8,967 nucleotides of DNA from an uncultured Lachnospiraceae bacterium (GTDB lineage Bacteria; Bacillota; Clostridia; Lachnospirales; Lachnospiraceae): assembly GCA_937916415.1 (NCBI GenBank), contig CALGGH010000046.1, forward strand, positions 1 through 8,967, read 5' to 3'. The notes under the pieces were generated by a model. The model did no database searches and was not told where the DNA came from. It saw only the letters and a list, made by a program, of their open reading frames with translations. Below, piece by piece: positions 1 to 6,376 of the stretch. Within the stretch, counting starts at the first letter, position 1; every line of letters begins with the position of its first letter. Made by a program: the position numbers and the translations under genes.

Positions 1-181
1 TTCCGCCGCCTTGCCTGGACTGATTCATCCTGCGCAAGTTGCAACATTAATTTATACGTGGCTCCTAAGGATCTGTCAATAATTAATCTGATCATCCTGC
101 TTGACATAATTAATCTGATCATCCTGCTTGTCTGCTTTCCCGACAGCTGCCTCAATGACCCTCTGACTCCGTCCCCATGGG
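1..181. other. Non-coding left edge, downstream of the AAA-ATPase gene
   Basis: No convincing gene is seen here on either strand. The only obvious structure is the two-copy direct repeat at 79-130 and a diverged third piece at 20-33. There is no strong hairpin plus T-run that would end transcription of the minus-strand gene stopping at 182; the CAGCTG palindrome near 144-149 is too small to count. Confidence 0.5.
79..130. repeat. Two-copy 25-bp direct repeat, 27-bp period
   Basis: The 25-base unit starting ATAATTAATCTGATCATCC occurs at 79-103 and again at 106-130 with no mismatch, separated by two bases. A shorter, diverged relative (CTGATTCATCCTGC) lies at 20-33, with one base inserted relative to the repeat. 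Each unit contains the palindromes TTAATTAA-like and TGATCA. It lies past the stop of the minus-strand AAA-ATPase gene. It could be a small tandem duplication or a paired protein-binding site; the sequence does not say which. Confidence 0.8.
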
Positions 182-1792
182 TCATCCGTTCGTCAGTTTT
201 TCAATCCTGCAGCCGTACCTGCCCGTCTTTTTGGTATAGTTAATGCCGACAAGCAGGATTTCTCCCCTGTAATCCGACAGGGCTCCGGCGTATTCCCTGT
301 CCCTGATCTGCTTGATGGCCGCCTTCGCCGAACGGTTCCACTTAAGCTCCACGATCATCGCGGGATGCCCTCCTTCGTTCCTGGGAATGAATGCGATGTC
401 CGCAAAACCCCTTCCGGCGGGCAGTTCGCGCTTGACGTAGTAGTGCTTTCTGGCCGTGTAATAGCTCATCATGACGGCGCAGGCCAGCGCATTCTCGTCA
501 TTGAAATTGATGATCGACGCATAGTCCTGCCGTGACCTGCCGATGACTTCGGCGACCTTCTTTTCGTCTCCGGCCCAGGTTGCCTTAAGGAGTGCATCCG
601 AAGACCTGAGCGCATCCTGCACGTCAGTCCAGTCTCCGACCTTTACGGCACTCTCAAACACCTCCCTGACCTCTTCGTTAGGGACGAATGCCTCACCGGT
701 CTCCGAATCATATCCAAGGTATCCCATGTGGATCAGCGCCGTCAGCACGTCGTCCTTGGTCTTGTAGTGAGTCAGGTCATTCTTAAACGTGGAAACTTCC
801 ACCGGCCGCCGTTCTCCCGCCATCATGGCTATGACGTCATCCTTCAATCCGGCCTCGTTTAGCTCAATATAGTCATTTACGGTTTCAAATGCACCGGTGT
901 TTTTCCAATAGCTCTCCGTGGTGCCGTCCAACATGGCATGAACAAGAGAATTTGGATTGTAGACATGTATCTTTTTCAGGTCATGTTCCCTGCCCTCACG
1001 CCACTGCATGCGGTATCCGTCATACCAGTGTCTCACTTCATCCGCATCCATGCAATGATCCTTGCACAGACATTCAACCTCCTGCTCCGTAAAGCCAAAA
1101 AACGGCGCAAGCTGTTTGGGAGATATCATGGTATATTCAGTAAAGTTGTTGAGTGCGGATTCTCCCTTGACTTTTTTGATCGGCAGTATGCCGGTGATGT
1201 ACCCAAGTGCAAGGAACTTCTTGGCTTCCTCGGTCTTAAAGAAACCTCGCAGGTATTTGAGGTAATCCGTGATCAGCTTCTCATCGTCCTTGGCGTCACG
1301 GATGATGCACTCCCATTCGTCGATGATCACTATGAACTGCGTGCCATCACGTTTATAGACCATGTTCATCGCCGCGGGAGTATTTTGGGGATTCAATTCC
1401 ATAATAAACGGAAATTCCTCCTCCATCTCCTGAAGCAGTGCTTCATCCATCATCAGGATCACGTCCTCAGGAGTCTTAGCCGCATTAAGAAAAGTAGCCG
1501 TGTCAAAATGCAGCACGTTGTACTTGTTCAGGTGCGTCTTAAAATCCGAAGCCCTCGAAATCTCATACTTTGAGAACAGTGCTTCAGAATCACAGCCCCT
1601 GCTGTAATAAGCGTCTATCATCCCGGCTGCCATGGACTTGCCGAAGCGTCTGGGACGGCTGACGGCGAAGAAATGATTTGGACCCGAAATAGACTTATTC
1701 AGTATCTCAAGCAGTCCGGTCTTGTCGACATATATTTCCCCGCCAGTATCAGTTGTAAAGCTTTCGTTTCCGGGATTTACGTAAGTTCCCAT
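182..1792 (-). CDS. AAA-ATPase-like protein with C-terminal PD-(D/E)XK nuclease-like domain
   Basis: A 536-residue protein of the large family that pairs an AAA-ATPase-like domain (PF09820 type) with a PD-(D/E)XK domain (PF08011 type). The N-terminal part has the family's degenerate P-loop RPRRFGKS (46-53), a Walker B-like strand IVIIDEWE (154-161) and a WYDGY motif (257-261). The C-terminal domain shows the nuclease core: GFAD (462-465) and VELKW (481-485), giving D465, E482 and K484, followed by a typical closing strand ILLVGINY. Length is normal for the family and no lesion is visible, so it looks intact. The ATG at 1792 is preceded by GGAG at a seven-base spacing. Members are abundant and multicopy in gut Clostridia and Bacteroidetes. 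Their role is not settled; defence or mobile-element association has been suggested. It stands directly after the remains of an ABC transporter gene in the same frame. I am sure of the family, not of the function. Confidence 0.9.
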   Translation of the reverse strand: MGTYVNPGNESFTTDTGGEIYVDKTGLLEILNKSISGPNHFFAVSRPRRFGKSMAAGMIDAYYSRGCDSEALFSKYEISRASDFKTHLNKYNVLHFDTATFLNAAKTPEDVILMMDEALLQEMEEEFPFIMELNPQNTPAAMNMVYKRDGTQFIVIIDEWECIIRDAKDDEKLITDYLKYLRGFFKTEEAKKFLALGYITGILPIKKVKGESALNNFTEYTMISPKQLAPFFGFTEQEVECLCKDHCMDADEVRHWYDGYRMQWREGREHDLKKIHVYNPNSLVHAMLDGTTESYWKNTGAFETVNDYIELNEAGLKDDVIAMMAGERRPVEVSTFKNDLTHYKTKDDVLTALIHMGYLGYDSETGEAFVPNEEVREVFESAVKVGDWTDVQDALRSSDALLKATWAGDEKKVAEVIGRSRQDYASIINFNDENALACAVMMSYYTARKHYYVKRELPAGRGFADIAFIPRNEGGHPAMIVELKWNRSAKAAIKQIRDREYAGALSDYRGEILLVGINYTKKTGRYGCRIEKLTNG

Positions 1793-1810
1793 ATTGCATC
1801 TCCGATCAAT

Positions 1811-2245
1811 TCACATCTTTTCCGTCTCACGGGTCACCATCAGCCTGCGGCCGGAATCCGGATCCACGTACCAATATCAGGAGGTATCGCGGGGAATGAG
1901 GGCGACAGGCTTGCCATTTTCCGTGTACGTATTCAGCATGGCTCCGGAAGCGTCAAGATGCCAGCCCTCCGTCAGCTTAACGTTTCTGGTCATGATACCG
2001 GCAGGTCGTATGGAATGCTCGAGCACCTCCCCGGTGGTACCGGCCGCCTCAGGAAGCCTTCCCGGGGAGACGTGATAATACCTCAGTATCCTCGTGATCT
2101 CGTCCGTGGCAAGTTCACGTTCATTCATGAACTCAGCAACGTATCTCCTGCCAAGAACGGATCCCACGACCTTAAGGTACATGTCCGTCAGGGTCTCTGA
2201 GTCATTTTGTTTTCTCTTTCTAACCTGATCGTCAAATAAGCCCAC
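1811..2245 (-). pseudogene. N-terminal fragment of an NHLM-type peptide-export ABC transporter (second ATP-binding component), with in-frame TGA
   Basis: A GTG at 2245 with GGAG six bases upstream opens a 122-residue frame beginning MGLFDDQVRKRKQND. From memory this matches the soluble N-terminal domain of the NHLM bacteriocin-system ABC transporter ATP-binding protein (TIGR03797 type), which starts MGWFDEQIxxR. Later family-like segments are YYHVSPGRLPE, RPAGIMTRNVKL, GWHLDASGAML and PVALIPRDTS. The frame stops at TGA (1879-1877), but the same frame continues with YWYVDPDSGRRLMV to a second TGA at 1813-1811. The family has a Gly followed by an aromatic at that point, so the first stop looks like a GGA-to-TGA change. 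Nothing of the transmembrane or ATPase domains follows; the next gene starts 18 nt on. A full-length protein would be about 900-1000 residues. No search was run; homology is judged by eye. Confidence 0.68.
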
Positions 2246-2251
2246 GTCATT

Positions 2252-2255
2252 CTCC
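2252..2255 (-). promoter_or_regulatory. Ribosome binding site deciding the GTG start at 2245
   Basis: GGAG on the minus strand lies six bases before GTG and sets the start of the transporter fragment at the residue where the family normally begins (MG-FD-Q). The upstream sequence in the same frame comes from a hairpin repeat, not from a longer gene. Confidence 0.5.
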
Positions 2256-2256
2256 G

Positions 2257-2303
2257 AATTAGGGAAATGCTGATCAAAGCACTTCCTCAGAAGATTCCTA
2301 ATT
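2257..2303. repeat. Hairpin-forming repeat, copy A, with AATTAGG ends
   Basis: This 47-bp piece is bounded by inverted AATTAGG (2257-2263) and CCTAATT (2297-2303). Its left half (2256-2280) is 23/25 identical to 3351-3375. On the minus strand, GGAAGTGCT pairs with AGCATTTCC (one G-U) around the loop TTGATC, nine consecutive pairs. It sits exactly between the two ABC-transporter remnants and supplies the sequence just before the RBS at 2252. Confidence 0.7.
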
Positions 2304-2308
2304 GCTGG

Positions 2309-2453
2309 TCACGAGAGATGCTGTGTCAGCACCCGGGCTATCTCCATGCGCTGTCTCTCGCCTCCCGCAACGCCTTCCATTTCGTCGATGGAGAGCTTGG
2401 ATTCCTCCTTGATCTTTTCCATTTCCTCATGGGACAGTTCTTGTTTTTTTCAT
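2309..2453 (-). pseudogene. Chimeric remnant: double-glycine leader-like peptide joined to an ABC-transporter signature motif
   Basis: An ATG at 2453 follows AGGAGGA by seven bases, but reading from it gives only seven codons after ATG before TGA. Removing one A from the A7 run (2450-2444) opens a frame reading MKKQELSHEEMEKIKEES, then KLSIDEMEGVAGG, then ERQRMEIARVLTQHLS and a stop (2311-2309). The first part resembles the charged, helical leaders of NHLP/Nif11-type or other double-glycine peptides, ending in VAGG. The second part is the C-loop region of an ABC ATPase; the NHLM peptidase/ABC protein has GGxRQRLEIAR there. No core peptide lies between them. I infer a deletion with breakpoints in a shared GGAGGC, removing the core, any modification genes and most of the first transporter. 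The ABC match is fairly convincing; the leader reading is weaker because it is short and frameshifted. Confidence 0.5.
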
Positions 2454-2460
2454 GTTTTCT

Positions 2461-2467
2461 TCCTCCT
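2461..2467 (-). promoter_or_regulatory. Strong ribosome binding site overlapping the rnfB stop codon
   Basis: AGGAGGA on the minus strand overlaps the TAG of rnfB and lies seven bases from the ATG at 2453. It is one of the best Shine-Dalgarno matches in the window, yet the frame it serves ends after seven residues past Met. That mismatch supports reading the following sequence as a recently broken gene. Confidence 0.6.
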
Positions 2468-3260
2468 ATATTCTGACTATTGCTTTTTTAGGACATTTCT
2501 CGGCACAGGTACCGCAATGGGTACACTTCGTCTGGTCGATGACGGCCAGGGGACCATCCATGGTGATGGCCTCTGACGGACAGTTGCGCATGCACAGACT
2601 GCACCCGATACATCCGATCCCACAGGCTTTCATGACCACGGGGCCCTTGTCCCTTGACATGCAGGACACGATATATTGGGCGTCATAGGGTTCAAGCGAG
2701 ATCAGGTGTTTCGGACATATCTCCACACACATGCCGCAAGCCTTGCAGGCTTCCCTGTCCACTGCCGCCACCCCGTTCACCACGTGTATGGCGTCAAACA
2801 GGCATACGTCCACGCAGGATCCATAGCCCAGGCAGCCATGATTGCATGACTTGGCTCCGCCGTTTGGCACGAAGCTCAGCATACGGCAGTCATGAACGCC
2901 CGAATAGTCATAATCCACCTTGGTCTTGTCGCAGTCGCCCTGACAATGAACGTAGGCAACCTTTCTCTCACTGGTCCTGGCCTCCACGCCCATTATGCCC
3001 GCGATCACCTTGCCGACGGCCTCGCCGCCAACGGGACACTGATTTACCGCTGCCTCGCCCTTGACAATGGCTGACGCCAGACCGGAACATCCCGGGTATC
3101 CGCAGCCTCCGCAGTTGTTGCCGGGCAGGGCTTCCAGGACCGCCTCTTCGCGCGGATCCGTCTCCACCTTAAACTTGATGGATGCAACCCCCAGCAGCAG
3201 GCCTATGATAAGGCCGGTGAGTCCGACTAACAGGGTTGCGGTTATTATTCCGTTTATCAT
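2466..3260 (-). CDS. rnfB: Rnf complex subunit B, iron-sulfur electron-input subunit
   Basis: RnfB, 264 residues, takes electrons from reduced ferredoxin and passes them into the membrane part of the Rnf complex. An N-terminal membrane helix (about 4-26) anchors it. Next comes the Fe-S domain with NNCGGCGYPGC (C50, C53, C58) and C75, then C106, C110 and C125. SCNHGCLGYGSCVDVC follows (C139, C143, C149, C153). Three ferredoxin-like CxxCxxCxxxCP motifs close the protein at C172-C182, C217-C227 and C246-C256. At least five clusters are visible; clostridial RnfB proteins may carry six. The ATG at 3260 follows GAGGGG. It is the last gene of the operon and the only one separated by a real gap (125 nt from rnfA), which holds hairpins. 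Its stop overlaps the RBS of the broken gene downstream. Confidence 0.97.
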   Translation of the reverse strand: MINGIITATLLVGLTGLIIGLLLGVASIKFKVETDPREEAVLEALPGNNCGGCGYPGCSGLASAIVKGEAAVNQCPVGGEAVGKVIAGIMGVEARTSERKVAYVHCQGDCDKTKVDYDYSGVHDCRMLSFVPNGGAKSCNHGCLGYGSCVDVCLFDAIHVVNGVAAVDREACKACGMCVEICPKHLISLEPYDAQYIVSCMSRDKGPVVMKACGIGCIGCSLCMRNCPSEAITMDGPLAVIDQTKCTHCGTCAEKCPKKAIVRI

Positions 3261-3308
3261 TTGATTCCCCTCATTATAGGTTTACATAAAATCAATACAT
3301 GAAGTGTT

Positions 3309-3327
3309 GGAGTACATCCCGTACTCC
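3309..3327. other. Hairpin in the rnfA-rnfB gap
   Basis: GGAGTAC and GTACTCC form a perfect seven-bp stem around a five-base loop (3316-3320). There is no T-run beside it on the minus strand, so it is not a classical terminator. It could be an RNA processing or stability element that sets rnfB apart from the other five genes. Confidence 0.5.
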
Positions 3328-3350
3328 GGGACGCCTTTAATCCCATCCCG

Positions 3351-3382
3351 GAATCAGGGAAACGCTGATCAAAGCTTTTCCC
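3351..3382. repeat. Hairpin-forming repeat, copy B, just after rnfA
   Basis: 3351-3375 is 23/25 identical to 2256-2280. Here GGGAAA (3357-3362) pairs with TTTCCC (3377-3382) and GCT (3364-3366) with AGC (3373-3375), around the loop GATCAA and one internal mismatch. It lies three bases beyond the rnfA stop codon. Both copies keep the stem while differing in stem sequence, with the same loop. Confidence 0.7.
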
Positions 3383-3385
3383 GCG

Positions 3386-3964
3386 TCAAAGCAATCCGGA
3401 GAAACCGCAAAAAGCTATGGCCATGAGCCCGGCGGTCAGCAATACGATGGGCATGCCCTTGAAAGGTTTCGGCACGTCGTTGTATTCCATCTTCTCACGG
3501 AGGCCGGCCAGGATGACGATGGAGATCGTGAATCCCACCGCAGTGGCAAATCCGTTGACGATGCCCTGAATAATGCCGTATGACTTCTGTACGTTGGTCA
3601 GCGCCACGCCGAGCACGGCACAGTTGGTCGTGATCAGCGGCAGGTACACGCCCAGTGCCTTATACAGGGACTGCACGTATTTCTTCAGCACCATCTCAAC
3701 GAACTGCACCAATGCAGCTATCACCAGTATGAAAACTATGGTCTGCAGGTACGTGGCATTCAGCGGAGTCAGTACGTAATAATAAATGGCTCCGGCCACC
3801 GCTGACGCCAGGGTAATGACGAATATTACCGCCACTCCCATGCCTGCGGCAGTCTTGACGTTCTTGGACACGCCCAGGAAGGGGCACAGTCCCAGGAACT
3901 GACTCAGGACCACGTTGCTGACGAGTGATGAACCTATCAGGAGGATCAGTAATTCCTTAACCAT
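3386..3964 (-). CDS. rnfA: Rnf complex subunit A, integral membrane electron carrier
   Basis: RnfA, 192 residues, is a six-helix membrane protein that pairs with RnfE in an inverted arrangement to hold the intramembrane [2Fe-2S] centre and form part of the ion path. Both conserved half-site motifs are present: SQFLGLCPFLG with C27 and LITTNCAVLGVAL with C115, the cysteines that ligate the shared cluster in solved Rnf/Nqr structures. Length is standard. The ATG follows the rnfE stop directly (TAAATG, no spacer), and its AAAGGAGG site lies inside the last codons of rnfE, so the two are probably translationally coupled. A hairpin repeat begins three bases after its stop codon. Confidence 0.97.
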   Translation of the reverse strand: MVKELLILLIGSSLVSNVVLSQFLGLCPFLGVSKNVKTAAGMGVAVIFVITLASAVAGAIYYYVLTPLNATYLQTIVFILVIAALVQFVEMVLKKYVQSLYKALGVYLPLITTNCAVLGVALTNVQKSYGIIQGIVNGFATAVGFTISIVILAGLREKMEYNDVPKPFKGMPIVLLTAGLMAIAFCGFSGLL

Positions 3965-4828
3965 TTATTTGTCCTCCTTTCCTTCAGCATTATCTTCAGC
4001 ATTATCTTCAGCATTATCTTCAGCATTATCTTCAGCCTTTTCATCAGCCTTCACCGCAGCCTCTTCAATTGATTGTGCCTCAGACTCACGCCTCCTGGCG
4101 CCCTCCTCGAGAGATTCGCCGGGCACGGCGTCGGTGTCGATGAACTTACGTGCGCAGCCATCGCTCTGTGCGCAGCTGCTGCAGTCCATGTCAACGCACC
4201 CCGAACCGATCCTGGATGCGTCCTTGCCCTTAGCCTCCATGGAAGTCTTGACCTTGTTCATGATCGCCGTCAGAACCGCCAGCACGAAGAACGCGCCGGG
4301 TGCCATGATGAATATCCGTATCGGCTCATATGAGGCGGGCATGATCCTCGTGCCGAATATCTCGCCCGCGCCAAGCAGTTCCCTGACGGCTCCTATGATC
4401 GTAAGCGCGCAGGTGAATCCGAGTCCCATGCCGATGCCGTCAAACAATGACGTCATGACGCCGTTTTTGGACGCATAGCTCTCGGCACGGCCCAGGATGA
4501 TGCAGTTTACCACGATCAGCGGTATGTAGATGCCCAGGGCGTCATACAGCGAAGGAATGAAACCCTGCAGCAAGAACTGCGTGATCGTCACGAAGCTGGC
4601 GATGATGACTATGAAGGCAGGAATCCTGACCCTGTCGGGAATGATCCTGCGGAGTGCCGAAATCAGGGCGTTGCTAAGCGCCAGCACCACCATCGTGGTC
4701 AGTCCCATGCCCATGCCGTTGATGGCGGACGTGGTGACGGCCAGCGTTGGGCACATGCCCAGCATCAGTACGAAAGTGGGATTTTCTTTGAGAAGGCCGC
4801 CCACGAGCCTGTTTTTTATCTCGCTCAT
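3965..4828 (-). CDS. rnfE: Rnf complex subunit E with long C-terminal soluble tail
   Basis: RnfE, the inverted-topology partner of RnfA. The membrane core (about 1-192) has the family motifs KENPTFVLMLGMCP (C26) and LIVVNCIILGRAE (C109), the cysteines expected to bind the shared membrane [2Fe-2S] cluster. At 287 residues it is much longer than typical RnfE proteins of about 200-230. The extra part (about 193-287) contains a four-cysteine motif, C-x4-C-x2-C-x5-C (C211, C216, C219, C225), then a Glu/Ala/Asp-rich region ending in four copies of a 12-base unit that read AEDN in the protein, and EGKEDK. Shorter cysteine-bearing tails exist, I believe, on RnfE of some Lachnospiraceae. The tail's role is unknown. 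The gene starts three bases after rnfG and abuts rnfA. Confidence 0.96.
   Translation of the reverse strand: MSEIKNRLVGGLLKENPTFVLMLGMCPTLAVTTSAINGMGMGLTTMVVLALSNALISALRRIIPDRVRIPAFIVIIASFVTITQFLLQGFIPSLYDALGIYIPLIVVNCIILGRAESYASKNGVMTSLFDGIGMGLGFTCALTIIGAVRELLGAGEIFGTRIMPASYEPIRIFIMAPGAFFVLAVLTAIMNKVKTSMEAKGKDASRIGSGCVDMDCSSCAQSDGCARKFIDTDAVPGESLEEGARRRESEAQSIEEAAVKADEKAEDNAEDNAEDNAEDNAEGKEDK
3983..4036. repeat. 12-bp tandem repeat inside rnfE coding for AEDN
   Basis: TTCAGCATTATC is repeated four times without mismatch (3983-4030), followed by a half unit TTCAGC. Because the unit is a multiple of three, copy-number change would lengthen or shorten the acidic RnfE tail without a frameshift. 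Perfect identity suggests recent expansion. Confidence 0.95.
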
Positions 4829-4831
4829 TGC

Positions 4832-5428
4832 TTACCTCCCTATCCCGTTATAGAAATAATACATGCCCGCGTTCACGGCATTCACGACCGCATTGGTCGT
4901 TATCGTGGCGCCGCTGATGGCATCTATCTCGTTGTCCTCGGTCGCTCCGTTTTTGGTGTAAACGAAGCTGCTGACCTTTTTGTCCCTAAACTGAGGCACC
5001 AGCACGTCTCCGGCCTGCATGCCCAGTCCCGCGGTCTCTGAGATCGACAGGATCGAGATGCCGTTCAGATTGCCGTCAAGCGTGACTCCCAACATCAGGG
5101 TGACGTCTCCGCCGTATCCCTCATGCGTCGTCACGGTGATCACGTATCCGAGCAGTTCCTCGCCTTCGGACAGCGCTTCCATACAGTCGTCGATCGTTTC
5201 GCCGGGATACATGGGCAGGACCACCGAAGTAGGCCCGTCGTCTGCAAATTCATCCATCTCCTGATAGATCTCGGCCTCATCGAATACCTCCGAGCATGCC
5301 CTGACTATGGCCAGATCCTCCTGGTATGCTATGGGTTCCTTGGTTATCTCATATACGACCCCGAGCAGTATGCCCGCGATCAGCGTGATCGCAAAGAGGA
5401 TCAGCGCATCCTTGATTCCGTCTTTCAT
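4832..5428 (-). CDS. rnfG: Rnf complex subunit G, covalent-FMN extracytoplasmic subunit
   Basis: RnfG, 198 residues, carries covalently bound FMN and relays electrons on the outer face of the membrane. One N-terminal membrane helix (about 8-27) precedes a soluble FMN-binding domain. The domain shows GYGG (104-107), the conserved ETAGLG (131-136) and the flavinylation motif SGATITT (172-178), with T175 as the expected phosphoester-linked residue. Length is typical. Its ATG overlaps the rnfD stop by four bases (ATGA), indicating translational coupling. The flavin transferase ApbE needed to load FMN is not encoded in this window. Confidence 0.96.
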   Translation of the reverse strand: MKDGIKDALILFAITLIAGILLGVVYEITKEPIAYQEDLAIVRACSEVFDEAEIYQEMDEFADDGPTSVVLPMYPGETIDDCMEALSEGEELLGYVITVTTHEGYGGDVTLMLGVTLDGNLNGISILSISETAGLGMQAGDVLVPQFRDKKVSSFVYTKNGATEDNEIDAISGATITTNAVVNAVNAGMYYFYNGIGR

Positions 5429-6363
5429 ATGCGCTCCCCTCCTCTTCCGAATGCCTTAGGATAAGTGATTTTCTCAATGAGAGGCACCAGCAGGTTGCCC
5501 AGGATGATGGCGTAGCTCACGCCCTCGGCCGAAGGACCGAATATCCTGAATATGCCGGTCATGATCCCAAGGAATATTCCAAACACGTACTGTCCGAGCT
5601 TGGTGATCGGCCGCGTCGTGTAGTCAGTGGCCATGAAAAAGGCACCCAGCATCAGTCCGCCGCCGGCCAGGTGTGCGGATACGTACGCGGGATCCCATCC
5701 GTGTCCCGAAAAGATGATCAAAAACAGCACGAAGGACACTATGTAAGAACCGGGCACCCTGAGGTCTATGATGCCCATGATGATCAGGAAGCATGCGCCG
5801 ATCACTATGGCGATCATGCTGGTCTCTCCTATGGTTCCGGATGTCTTGCCGATGACCATGTCCAGTATGTTGACCGGCTTGCCTGCCTTGAGGGCCGCCA
5901 GCGGCGTCGCACCGGACACGCTGTCTCCCATGTCAGGGAAATTCGTCATGATCCTGGTGAAGCTCAGCAGCAGAAAACATCTGGCTCCGAGCGCAGGATT
6001 CATGAAGTTCTGTCCCAGTCCGCCAAAAAGCATCTTAACCACCAGTATCGCGAAAACGCCTCCAAGCAGGGCTATCCACCATGGCGCGGTGCCGGGCAGG
6101 TTCAGTCCCAGAAGCAAACCCGTAACGACCGCCGACATGTCGCCGACGGTTACCTTTTTCCTGAGCAAAAGTTCAAAAATCAGCTCGGTAAGCACCGCAG
6201 AAGCCACGCTCACCAATATGAGAACCAGGGCATTCAGCCCGAAATTGTACACTCCGAAACCGGCCGCAGGCAAAAGCGCGATCACGACGCACGACATGAT
6301 CCTGCTCGTGGTCGTCCTGGACCTGACGTGAGGATTCGAAGACACTTTCAACAATCCATCCAT
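5425..6363 (-). CDS. rnfD: Rnf complex subunit D, covalent-FMN membrane subunit
   Basis: RnfD, 312 residues, is a multi-helix membrane protein related to NqrB. It carries covalent FMN and is thought to form the main ion-translocating channel. The conserved GGLGQNFMNPALGARCF lies at about 114-130, followed by VSGATPLAALK (149-159), where T153 is the expected FMN attachment site. The C-terminal half keeps the ATDYTTRPIT segment typical of the family. Its ATG at 6363 has a GGAGGA site and lies 13 bases after rnfC. The stop overlaps the start of rnfG. Length and motifs are normal and I see no lesion. Confidence 0.97.
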   Translation of the reverse strand: MDGLLKVSSNPHVRSRTTTSRIMSCVVIALLPAAGFGVYNFGLNALVLILVSVASAVLTELIFELLLRKKVTVGDMSAVVTGLLLGLNLPGTAPWWIALLGGVFAILVVKMLFGGLGQNFMNPALGARCFLLLSFTRIMTNFPDMGDSVSGATPLAALKAGKPVNILDMVIGKTSGTIGETSMIAIVIGACFLIIMGIIDLRVPGSYIVSFVLFLIIFSGHGWDPAYVSAHLAGGGLMLGAFFMATDYTTRPITKLGQYVFGIFLGIMTGIFRIFGPSAEGVSYAIILGNLLVPLIEKITYPKAFGRGGERI

Positions 6364-6376
6364 TCTCCGTCTCCTC

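Noticed and set aside
79..130. CRISPR array
   Set aside because: Only two full repeats with a two-base spacer, and no cas genes in the window.
938..1573. 211-codon plus-strand open frame inside the AAA-ATPase gene
   Set aside because: It is antisense to a gene with clear domain motifs, has no good RBS and its product resembles nothing I know.
2267..2688. Plus-strand small open frames across the rnfB end and remnant region
   Set aside because: They are antisense to rnfB or to the transporter remnants, overlap one another and show no RBS or recognisable motif.
3273..3278. Perfect TATAAT upstream of rnfB as a promoter
   Set aside because: No -35 match lies at 16-18 bases, and transcription would start at or past the GAGGGG ribosome binding site, leaving no usable leader.
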